This document shows, piece by piece, positions 50,875-61,856 of a DNA stretch of 64,000 nt. Numbering within the stretch: position 1 is the stretch's first letter; each line of letters begins with the position of its first letter. The notes under the pieces are model-generated. The model did not search any database, was not told the DNA's origin, and saw nothing but the letters and a program-made list of their open reading frames with translations. The stretch comes from Paragordius varius. Taxonomy: Eukaryota > Nematomorpha. Where the stretch lies: assembly GCA_964247055.1 (NCBI GenBank), contig OZ176051.1, positions 4,402,001 to 4,466,000 on the forward strand, given 5' to 3'. Both the position numbers and the translations under genes were made by a program.

Positions 50875-52282
50875 ATGTCTCCTTTGTTTATATTTTTACT
50901 AGCACTTATTATCCCTGTTAAATCAGATAATAATTTTGACGCTCATGCGCTTTCAATTTACATAAATAATCTTGAAACTACATGGAAGGTTTATTTTTTA
51001 TAAGTAAAGGCTTATCCCTTTTTTCACAATACCAGTTATGCTGACATTGAAGGTTTAATGGGCGTTATAGATACTGGTCATAAATTAACTCTGGGAAAAC
51101 CTTTACATGACTTGTCATATATCTTCAATGATTTGCCAAAAAATTTTGACAGTCGCCAACAATGGCCAAATTGCCCAACAATTAAAGAAGTTAGAGATCA
51201 AGGATCTTGTGGGTCATGTTGGGTAAGTATAATTAATATATAATTTTGAATATTTATTTATATTATTCCATTTTTTTAATTGTGTATCTTTTAGGCGTTT
51301 GGAGCTGTAGAGGCTATGTCGGATCGCATCTGTATAAATAGTAATGGAACTGTAAATGCACACATTTCAGCCGAGGATTTATTGTCGTGTTGTAAGAACT
51401 GTGGTTATGGGTAAATATCTCTATTTTTACAACTTTAGAGTCGTTAAAAAGTATAATTAATTTTTGGAAAATGTTTGGTATTTGACACATTTTACATGAG
51501 ATTTACTTAAATTAATATGCCTTAATAATCTCGATTCGCTATTATTAATGGTTTTAAATGATTTGTCTCAATGTATACTTTTAAACATATAACATAAATT
51601 ATATATAAAACTTAGTTGTAATGGTGGTGTACCCGGTTTAGCCTGGGAATATTATAAGAAATTTGGACTTGTAACCGGAGGTCAATACGGTTCTCATACT
51701 GGCTGTCTCCCCTATGAAATACCTAAATGTGAACATCACACTACTGGTCAATATTTTTTAATTTATAATTTGAATAACTTATAAACAAGATTTTTCATAA
51801 AAGTTGGAAAGTTTTTAATCTTTGAAAAGGTTAATAATTATTTTATAATATATTGGTTAATGTATCGTAATACAATTATTATTTGAATGATATTTTTAAT
51901 TTTTGATATAAAGAATGCTAAATAGACTATTTTGCTACAAGCTACGCATTTTGTTATTTTTTTGCAATATATTTTTATAATTTATAAATATTATAATAAA
52001 TACTTGTTTTGTAAAAGTATTAGAAATTAATAAATAATTTGTATGGTTTGTTTGTTTTGTTAAATAATATCGCCAAATATTAAAAGTCATTTTTTGCAAA
52101 TATAAATTGTGATTTACAAAAATATTTCTCATTGTTCGACTGTATATCCATAGCTTTCATATAGTGCAACTTTTTTGCAATTATATAATTAACATTTAGA
52201 AATGGTAAAGTTTAATTTCATTGATCATTTACTCATAACAATTATTTATGTTAGAGTGAGCGCAATATGTAGTTATCATTTA

Positions 52283-52325
<43 letters not shown>

Positions 52326-53428
52326 GAATATATTTTGTATAATTTATTTTAGGTAAATACAGTCCATGTGGAAAAACTGTAAAAACACCCAAATGCGAAC
52401 AACAATGTGAATCGAATTATGGCAAATCATACAAGGATGACAAATTTTACGGTAAAATTTATCAAACCAAAGTTTTTGAGACAAAATGTTTAAAAGATTA
52501 ATATTTAGAGGGAGATAAAAATCTTTACAATTTAATTTTGTTTTTAAGATGTATTTTATCGTTTTCGCTTCCTAAATAGTGAAGAAAAATGTAAATTGGT
52601 AAAACAATCAATTTTCTGATTCTATATGATATCTAAGCTCAACGATTAAAAAAATGCTTTTTGTTTAGTATTTGTTCTTACTTTAATCCTTACGTTTTTT
52701 TATACAAAAATCTAATATTTTTTAGGTAAAGATGTATATTATGTCCCAAGTCAACCCAAACAAATTCAGGCCGAGTTATTTCTTTACGGACCAGTAGAGG
52801 CGGCCCTTGACGTCTATGAAGATTTTTTGCTTTACAAATCTGGTATAATTCATATTTCATTAAAATAATTTAATATCATCGGTTATTAATGTATTTATGA
52901 CTTTGAAATTAATTTTATACGTTTCTCAGATGATCATTAAATATTACTGAATATGAAATAGTAGAAGACCCAACTTTCATGTATAAAAAATGGCAAATTA
53001 AATGATCAATGATTCATTTTTCAATTGTTATAATTATATATATGTAATTATTATTTTAAAATTTTATTTTTCTTCTATAGTTTAAATACATTTGCCCATG
53101 TAAAACTGTATTATTAAGCGCGATTAATACCACAGTTTATTAATTGTTGTTAAAATCATCCCAATTTATATCATGTATATTTGATTGATTTTTGTTTTAT
53201 ATTCCGTAGGTGTTTATCAACACAAAAAGGGTCGAGCTTTGGGTGGACACGCCATTAAAGTCCTGGGGTGGGGGGAGGAAGATGGAATCCCTTACTGGCT
53301 TGCAGTTAATAGTTGGAACGATGATTGGGGTGATAAGGGTTTCTTCAAAATTTATCGGTAGAAAAAATAGACACGTTTTTTTTGGTTATTACGACTTAAA
53401 TCTCCCATAAATTTCTCAAATAATAATG

Positions 53429-53496
<68 letters not shown>

Positions 53497-55155
53497 GATT
53501 CTTTTTATTAAAATAAATTTTGGGCTTAAAAGTACGGATATTAACGAGATTAATATCATTATATTTTGTTTATAGTACATTAACTTCTTCAGATCAAAAC
53601 TGGGATAAAAAAGTAAATAAAAACTATGAAATAAAATGACAATAAAAAAGGTTTTTAGTTTTTAGAATTTACATGGTCCACCTACATATTTGAAGAAGTT
53701 TTTACTAGTATAACCATTTAATCAATATTATTTTTATTATAATAATATTCGCTCTCTTAAGCCCAAAATTAATTTTATTAACTATATGAAGATGCGAATC
53801 GAATCCCTCAATTATATTTATATATATGTAACTTATATAATAGCTTTTAAAATCACATAAATTAATATATTCAAGTAAAAAATAACATTTTTTTTCAATA
53901 TAATAGGTTATTGGTCTAATTTATATGATATTTTTATGTTTGCACATGTAGTAGTTTTAAAGCGATATAAATTAGGTTAAAATTGAATATATGCATACAT
54001 ATGTTAAAAAAATTGTTTTTTATACTTTTTATCGGTTTTAGCAGCTTGTATATTTTTATTAACATTCAGTACTTATGTACGTACATATTTACCCTTTATA
54101 TTTTTTATTCTTATGAATATTTTTCTTATAAATAAATAAACTATTTTTAATTGCGTATGTAATGCGATAAATATATTCTTTTTTATTTCTATGTATTTTT
54201 TAATAATTTAATTATATGTATAATGTGATTAGAGGGCGTAATGAATGCGGAATCGAATCAATGATATACGCTGGACTTCCGGATTATGAAAGGAGCTCAT
54301 ACACACCCTTGATAACTTCTAACGGTATAAAATATTTATTAATAAAACATTGTGGAAAAATTTGGATTAAAAAGAAATTTTTTTAAATATGTTTGGATAT
54401 TTATTTAAAAACTTTTAATAATTAATTATCGTTTAAAAAATGAAAATATATTTTTAGAAAGGGGGTATGTTTACTAAACTCGCCCATGGGGGTCGTTTTC
54501 CTTTAACATAGGACTCCTGCACAGATTTTTTAATATAATTCCCCCTATAATAACCCAATAATGGGAAAAAATACATGGCTTAAAATCCATCGTGATTCTT
54601 TTTTGGGATAATTTAAAAATATTTAATAAATTGTAGTTATGTTCTACGGATAAATTTTAATAACATTTAAAAATTTAAATTATAACTGTCTTTATTTAGT
54701 TATAAGGGCTTTAAAATATCCTTACTAATTAATCTGTGAGAAAGATATCACAATTTTAAATAATTACTAATAAAAACTAGGACTTTCTATCGTAAAAGAT
54801 TAGCATAGGCTAATTATTTTATAGGTACTCTTTTTATTTTTAATTGAGGTAGGATAGAGGGCTAGATTACCAATTTTAACAAATTTTTATAATTATTGAT
54901 AAAGAAATAAAATAATTGCATGTTTTATTATACTTATAAAATGTTGGCAATCCCTCACAATTCATTGAAGTTTTAATTATCATTTTTAAATAATTTGTAT
55001 ATAATATGTTTTAAAACAATTAATGAGAAAATAAGTTTTTTATCTAGATATATTTATTATTTTATTATCATATTAATTTAGATGAAAAAAATGAAGAACC
55101 TGAACACATAATTAACGTTAACGAGATATTATCACCCTTCCGTTGGTTCAAATGA
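50875..55155 (+). CDS. CtsB: Cathepsin B-like cysteine peptidase, complete
   Basis: Papain-family (C1A) lysosomal or secreted peptidase. Exons: 50875-50988, 51010-51222, 51295-51410, 51616-51746, 52353-52451, 52726-52842, 53210-53357, 54233-54324, 55082-55155 (1104 nt, 367 residues plus TGA). All junctions keep phase with GT-AG. Residues 1-17 are a signal peptide ([17 protein letters not shown]). The propeptide follows (about 18-85, with LETTWK and GLMGV). The catalytic triad is Cys108 in QGSCGSCW, His277 in [11 protein letters not shown] and Asn297 in [12 protein letters not shown] is at 149-152. CEHH (188-189) keeps both occluding-loop histidines, which in cathepsin B give dipeptidyl carboxypeptidase activity. 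Two oddities stand out. The first intron would be only 21 nt (50989-51009) and contains an in-frame TAA if it is not removed. The C terminus runs about 35 residues past AGLPDY, further than is usual. If the 21 nt are retained, the gene is null. Confidence 0.88.
52287..52322. repeat. (AT)n microsatellite in a cathepsin B intron
   Basis: About 36 bp of uninterrupted AT, ending 30 bases before exon 5. Confidence 0.9.
53432..53494. repeat. (AT)n microsatellite in a cathepsin B intron
   Basis: About 63 bp of pure AT in the intron after exon 7, the longest simple repeat in the window. Confidence 0.92.
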
Positions 55156-55200
55156 AGAACATTACATTTTTTAAATCAAGATTTACATACATATTTACAT

Positions 55201-55206
55201 AATAAA
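55201..55206 (+). terminator. Possible cathepsin B poly(A) signal
   Basis: AATAAA 46 bases after the stop codon. In such A+T-rich sequence this may be chance, but the distance is suitable. Confidence 0.5.
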
Positions 55207-56369
55207 TATTAATATATTTTTATTGTTAAATAATATTTTAGACTTTCCTATTGTTAATTCTTTTTTTGTTTATACAGCATTGTTTTAAAACATATTTTCA
55301 GATGTATACTGTTTTTTGTGGGCGTTTTTGCGCCTTATTCCACATTGTTTTGTGGTAAATATCAAAATAATTTTCGAAACGCTTGTTAAATGTATATGAC
55401 CGAGATTCGTGCTTGCCCCTATTCAACTGCAGATCGAAACCATCAAATTCTGTTCAATTTTTTTGATAGTGGGAAGGAAGATAAAATTGCAAATTCGATA
55501 TGATTTATATCATTTTAAAGGTTTATCCGTAAAATAGAGTTTAAAACATTGACGTTTTCCAAAAAATACTAAATAAGATTAGAAAATACATTGTGACACA
55601 AAACCTTGATTTAAAAAAGCAACATTGATCCCCTCGTGAATTTCAAAATCATATCTAAAGTTTTACCAATATATTGTAAGGAATATCCTGTGTCATGCAA
55701 AAATTTTTGATAGATTTTCAAAATAAATAAATTATTATTGTTTTTACTAAGGTCAAATTTTACGACGTTTAAAGGTTTCACATTAATTTGGTTTTTTAGA
55801 AGCATTATATTTTGTGGATTTTACAAAAAAATTTGAAAAATTTATAACATACATATATATAGAATTTGTATTCTGATGCTACATAATGTCCCTATGTAAT
55901 TGGACATACTATTTTACATCACACAATAAATATAGATGTGTAACAAAAAAATATTAATAATAATAATCTCGCAAAGTTGCGATGTTTTAGAGTGATTTAG
56001 TTTTGGAGCTACATTCAAGTCGCCTATTTTCAAATTGGCATATTAATAAGTTGTTATGTTTCCGACAATATATTTATATTATATAACATTAAATGAAATC
56101 ATACGCTATTTACATTGGATCTTAAGCAAGTATCTTCCATTTTGGGTTTGCTTGTCTTCTCCTTGTCCTATTTCGTAGTTCAATTCGATCTTTAAAAAAT
56201 CCATATTACTATATTGATGTTTGGTCTTTTGCATTAGGACTGTTAAAATTTTTATAAAGGTGTAAAGTTTTATGTTTTTGAAAAATACAACATAAGCAGT
56301 GGCAAAGAATTATGGGTCCGTGAGAGTTGCTTATTCCTTATACCAAAAAAACGCTCCTAACATTGTCGA
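55207..56369. other. Cathepsin B 3' flank; no gene seen
   Basis: A+T-rich intergenic sequence. A 64-codon frame on minus (55611-55805) has no recognisable feature. Confidence 0.4.
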
Positions 56370-56924
56370 TAAAAATATAACCTGTTGAAATATATATATT
56401 TTAATAGGAAAGTGTATTAGGATTATCATGGTGCTTTTGGTTTTGGCCCTTACGAGTGATATAAGAAAGTTACTTAGACTTTTTTGGTAAGTGCCCCATA
56501 TCTACATCAGAAAATGGCAAAATTTTTGCAGATTTTTTTAAATAAAACTTTTTGGGTGAATGCTTCATTCCAAAAAATATAACTAAAATATATATAAACT
56601 ACCTATTACAAAAATTTAATTTTTAGATTGTGGCTCCGAACCCAAATTTTTTCACTCTTCTAAAATGGGCTAATTTTCTTAAAATAAACGCAAAAATGCT
56701 GGGAATGCGCGATAAAAAATTTATGTATATGCTCAATTTTGATATCAAGTAAAAATTTTAAAAAAAATTTTGTTAAAGCCTATTTTGTACTAGAAGGCAT
56801 AATTATAACGGTGAAAAAACGCTTTGAAATATTATAAAAACACTTTTTCTATATTATTCGATGAAGCTGAACATTTCTTTCATCTCGGAATCTAGATTTA
56901 AATATTCGTTCGCTTTAATCTATA

Positions 56925-57330
56925 TATTTATAAAAATGGAAAATGCTGGCTTTGTAATCTGGTACAGGAAAACCGGTAGACCCATTCAAATCCAAACTTC
57001 GAAAAAATATAATCATTAATGAATGCCCCGACAATAGCTTCGCCCTTTTTTTGAAATAGGCCCCCAGTTCGGGCCTACCCCGTGTGAAAAACGGGTTTTT
57101 TTTGAAAATAGAAGTCCACAAAAATCGTGTCTTTGAGACAATTTTCTGGAGAACGTGTTGGTCCATTCTATTTCAAATATTATTTTTGTTTACTTATTTT
57201 CGATTGCGTCGAACATAGTCGAGTCCCTTTTTTGATTTAGGCCCTCTTTTTACCCGCTCCCCCCGTAAAATGCCACCTTTTTAAAAAAACAAAGTCCACA
57301 AAAATAATTTTTGAAATCTATTTTTCCCCC
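56925..57330 (-). repeat. Repeat family C, minus-strand copy
   Basis: Reverse counterpart of 6095-6495. It keeps an 83-codon frame (56915-57166, minus) whose ends match the frame of the other copy (SKTRFLWTS, HSLMII and KASIFH.YKYID), while the middle is shifted by small indels. Function unknown. Confidence 0.6.
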
Positions 57331-57459
57331 AATTAAATATATTAGTATGAATGCTCCGTTTTAAAATTCCTATAAAATCATATCTCTTAAATAATGTTTC
57401 GAAATAATCCACATAAGTGGATCATTTTATTGTCCCTTATTTCAAATAGCCCTACCGCC

Positions 57460-57515
57460 CCCCCCTTCCCCCCTAGAAGTCCGAAGGACTTCCTTGGGCT
57501 GCGTAGCAGCACGAG
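57460..57515. other. G+C-rich patch with two tandem hairpins
   Basis: After C runs come two perfect hairpins: GAAGTCC-GAA-GGACTTC (57476-57492) and GCTGC-GTA-GCAGC (57498-57510). They stand out sharply from the A+T-rich surroundings. The role is unknown. They lie between the family C core and the right arm of the fold-back. Confidence 0.6.
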
Positions 57516-58090
57516 ATTCACGGTAGTATATTAAATATAAATTGTGTTTTTTTAGAAAAAAATAACGTAAATTTACCTTTAAATTGAAATTCTTAAGTGA
57601 TAGAAATGTTTAGCATTATTATCAAATATAGAAAGTGTTTTTATGATATCTTAAAGCGTTTTTAAACCGTTTTAGTATAAAACTTCAACAAAATTTTAAA
57701 AATCAAATTTTTTAAAAAAGTATGCATTTTTTTAGTTGAGATCAAAATTTAGCATATATTTAAAGTTTTTATCGCACAACCCGTTTCTGCGTTTGTTGAA
57801 ACTTTTATCATACATACAAAAAATATAAAAATTTGCATATGTAACAATCTAAAAATAAAATTTTTTTTTGCTTTTTGTATGTAGTTTATATTATATTTTA
57901 GTATTTTTTGGAATGAGGCCTCTAGCTTTCACCCAAAAAAAGTCGCAAATATTTTTATTTTAGAGACCAGTTTAAATACTTAAATTACTTGTAAGGGCCA
58001 AAACCAAAATCACCAGGAGATTCCTGATACATATTCTATTAAAATATAATTACTTCATCAGAATTTTTAAATCCCGATTTCGTAAACTGT

Positions 58091-60806
58091 GTTATGCTAT
58101 TTTATCTTAGTGTGTCTACTGTATTGAAAATTTTCACCTTAACAAAATATATAATGTTTGATTTGTCAAAAAATAACAGGTCAGCTAATATATGAATGAG
58201 CACTGGTTATAAACAGTACAGCCATAATACAAATTAAAAGAAGAGGGCATATTGGACTTTTAAATTAAGTTATATTGCCAAGAAAAGTTTGAATAATTAA
58301 TTGAGCAAACGTATATTGTACAATTTTGTGGGAGCAAAACACCATTAGAGAAACAACCATTAAAATACTAAAAAGAATAATATAATTAAAATCGCCTGAG
58401 TCTCATAATCGCGCAGCTATTCATTATAATAATAAAGCATGTTTATACCTCATAAAATGGATCAAAATATTATTTTTGAAATCAATTCCTAAATAATCAT
58501 TTTCGACTAAGTCGCAGCGATACATCGCCGAGCATATTTGGATAATTGTAAACTCTATTTTTGACCTTAAATTACACTAGACAACAAATTTTTCTGCCAC
58601 TCGAGTTATTTGTTCTAATACTTACTATCATTTTAACAATAAATCTGAAATAAATTATAATAATTCCACCTAAGAATTTTGTATAATTTGATTTTCATCA
58701 AAATTAAAAAATGTTTTCTTTGAAAATATTCAACAAATGCTCATATATCATTCGAAGAGTTATAAAAACTCTATAAACTGCATACTAATATGTTTATTGA
58801 TTGCTAATATTGGACATAGGGACACACGCCCGAAGCGAGAGCTTTTTTCTTGAATAATATATTTTAAAACTAATGGATGAAAATTGCTCAATCTTTGTTT
58901 AGATAGCGAAAGTCCAAAAAAGATAACACAAGAAAGTTTTTTTTGATTAAAACACTTATTGCTTTTATGTCATTCAAATGAGTTTAAGTTTTTTGTTTTT
59001 TTAAATTTTTACCATCTCATCAATATTAATAAATTTTCTTTAGGAGGCTTATAATTTCGAAATGTATTTTTTATTTTTTTAACCATTATGTAATAAATTT
59101 ACAGTTATAACAATGCATAATAGTATCCACTAGCTATAATAATTTTGATATTAAAAATAATAATTTATATTATTTTTAAATTAGTTTGTCTGTGAAATTT
59201 TCTTATTTAGGGTTGTAATTTTTACCATTCAACCCAAATAACTTTTAAATCAGATTGATTTAAATGACTAATACCATTCGAAAGATACATTTTTGAATTC
59301 TTTCAAATGATATAAATATACATGGCTCTATATCTAAAACTTTTAATTTCAAAAGTTTCGAGTTTAATGTTAAATCGCGACCAAAAATTATTGATAAACC
59401 CTAACAATGAATACTTAGGTGTTAGACCAATTTTTTTCAGGTATACCATTCCTGTACTTTAATGAATTAAATTTTAAATTTACAAAAATGGCACTTAAAA
59501 AAGTCAAAATTTGTTATCTAGTGTTATCAATTTGTAAAAAATAAATTATATATGATCGTCGCATTTTCATAGCAAGATGTGCGTTTTTCACCTAAAAACA
59601 AATTTTGAGCGGCGATTTTGTATTTCCCTTCATATCAATTAATTTAATTGATTTTATTGGATAAATTACCTTTTATACAGATATAGGCAATCAAATTAAA
59701 ATGGAACATCAGTAGTTTCATATTGCCTCTAAAAGAAATGCGCCTAAATGGTGTTAGCTATTAATAATAATATTTATTTCATATTTTATAAAAAAAACCC
59801 TCAATAACTTTTTATAATGATAATAAATAATAATCATCAAAAAAATTGTTGTTTTTGTACTTGCCTAAACGGAGGTGTAAATGTTTTTGCGTTACATGAA
59901 TGCGTATTAATATAGAAGAGTGTATCAAAATATTCCATTAAAACAATTTATCTAAAACATATCTCTTTCCAAAAGACTTTTTTATATTTTTGTAATCCTG
60001 TAACTTCATGCCTTTCTCCTCTCACCTATATATATATTTTATTATTATTTATTAGTATAATCCAATTTAATTTTGTCAGACTTTATCAAAAGAAAAATAA
60101 TTGATTCTATCGATTGACTGATAATAATAATAATATAATCAGTACAAATGAATTCGATGTGTGTTATTTTGAGGATTAACCAAATAAATGTCCAAAAAAT
60201 ATTGCCGGATCAAAGGGTAATTTATATTTAATTTTGATTATAGAAAAATGTACCGAAACAAACGAATAAACAAACACATTTACAATATATAAATAAATTT
60301 AAAAAAGGGCACATATATAAAATATGCCCAATCAGCCGATATAACGTGTAATTATTATTGGAAATCCTAGCTCAACAATTAATATCAAGATAATAAATAA
60401 ATAAATAATAATCGGAAGGGCCATAAAAATATATTTTACAAATATACGTATCATTTCTACACTTAACACAATATCATTTTTTATAGATATAATTTGCCCT
60501 TTTATATTATAAATTTTTTCTTGTTTTTTTCAAGCAAAACTAGACAATATATTACACCTTTGTAAATCTTTTGTAATTCTCTAAAGTCGTATTTAATGGA
60601 CATTCGAAATTACAGGTAATAAATATATTTAAAATATATTGATACCAAATTTTATATTTTGAAACAGCTAAAGAAACTTTAACGGTATAAAATTTTTACA
60701 TACTTAATTTTTTCGACTTTGTAATTTTATACAACAGATATACCTAATATATGTCTAAAAACCTTAAGATTATTCCCTAATATGATTCTAGGATATCTGG
60801 TAAATG
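58091..60806. other. Long A+T-rich intergenic stretch; nothing recognised
   Basis: No exon-like frame, element end or RNA gene seen. This part of contig Z has no counterpart in contig Y. Confidence 0.4.
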
Positions 60807-61269
60807 TTAAAAAAACAAACCCAAGAATATTATGCATTTTATTTTAATTGAATTTTTAGTTTTATGAAAAGAAACATTTAAAATGGTGCTAAAGAGCATG
60901 GATTGTTTACGCAAAACTGGTGCCTCAAAACGTATCAGACTAACCGTTATAGTTTTTAAACTATTTATATTGGATATTGTTCTGGGGTGCCCCCAAAAGT
61001 AATAAGGTGTTAAAACTGATGGTTTTTTAAGTATATCATCATTAAAAACCTCATCAGATTCAATAATTACACCGATCCACTTCCATACTCCAAAAAGATA
61101 TTTCCCATATGTTTTCTTTTTGAAAACGGACCAAAAGCGTTCGTTTAATGCCAAAAAATTCTGAAAAGATTGGTATTTTAATTTTATGAAAATTGACTAT
61201 ATGCAAATGCACAAAATTATCGTATGAGATAACCTTTTGCTTACATGCTACGGTAATGGTAAAATTCAA
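60807..61269 (-). pseudogene. Uncharacterised overlapping ORFs, possible gene or element remnant
   Basis: Two overlapping minus-strand frames, of 115 codons (60807-61154) and 69 codons (61060-61269), stand out because stops are otherwise dense. The segment is less A+T-rich than its surroundings. I do not recognise a family. One frame passes into the other near 61100, as would happen in a decayed coding sequence. It may equally be chance. Confidence 0.25.
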
Positions 61270-61598
61270 ATTTTGTAGTTTAGGACAAAATTAAATATTT
61301 TAGTTAATTATTTGACAAGCCTGATTTAGTTTCCCCTCTCCGAATATATCGGTTAAATTGATATCATAATCTTACACGATAATTGCCATATGTTTCAAAA
61401 TATTATAGATCTATAGACGGTGTTTGTTAAACAGAGTTTAACTCTAATTTTATTTTTTAAGTTTTGACAAGTAGGTAATAAGGAGTTGCTATGTGATATG
61501 TCCATTTGTTTATTAATTAATTATTTATAATATCTTTGGCCAAAGTTAATCCTCTATTTAAATTAATTGCATTTAAATATACTTTGGTTCATTATAAC

Positions 61599-61856
61599 CA
61601 AGGATGTACAACATGCAGCCCTCTAAAATCTGTATGAGCCCGCAAGAAATTTCAAATACAATATTTTAACAAAATCCAAGTTTTCTAAAATAAATTTTCT
61701 GAGTCAATCTTCCCGAATTTTAATTAATTTTTAATTGTTAAAATATAGTAGCTTTTCAGTCGTATGATTGAAATCTAATAAAAAATTTGTTTATTCCCAT
61801 ATATTTTTTCGATCCAAAAATGCGGCCCGTGAAACCATTTGTGATGAACACCCCTG
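61599..61856. mobile_element. hAT-type MITE, older copy
   Basis: Diverged relative of 27781-28073. The ends are CAAGGATGTACAACATGC and GATGAACACCCCTG, with 'gagcccgcaagaaattt' and 'gcggcccgtgaa' inside. The flanking 8-mers ATTATAAC and ATTTAAAC agree at 6 of 8 positions, consistent with a decayed hAT target duplication. Confidence 0.75.

Larger units (their letters stand above)
34001..51755. repeat. Contig Z: duplicate of 16046-33800
   Basis: 17,755 bp collinear with 16046-33800 at a constant offset of 17955, so there is no net indel. One substitution was found (A at 21093, C at 39048). It covers lingerer exons 9-1, the whole element-rich spacer and cathepsin B exons 1-4. It is far too similar for an old tandem duplication with independent decay, and is best explained as the two haplotypes, or the same locus, assembled twice. 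Confidence 0.9.
56370..58090. mobile_element. 1.7-kb fold-back element, family B arms around family C
   Basis: The left arm (about 56390-56885: 'attatcatggtgcttttgg', 'aacggtgaaaaaacgcttt', 'ttttctatattattcgatg') is answered in reverse by about 57590-58080 ('aatatagaaagtgttttta', 'aaagcgtttttaaaccgtt', 'gggccaaaaccaaaatcacc'). The centre holds a family C copy and a G+C-rich patch. Arms of about 490 bp make this the largest inverted repeat in the window. No transposase gene. Confidence 0.7.

Noticed and set aside
32920-51243. Tandem pair of cathepsin B genes
   Set aside because: The second copy lies in a 17.8-kb block identical but for one base, including neutral elements, and the first is cut at a contig end. 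An assembly duplication explains both.
53210-53410. 66-codon plus-strand frame
   Set aside because: Wrong frame of cathepsin B exon 7. The correct frame carries [11 protein letters not shown] and NSWNDDWG.
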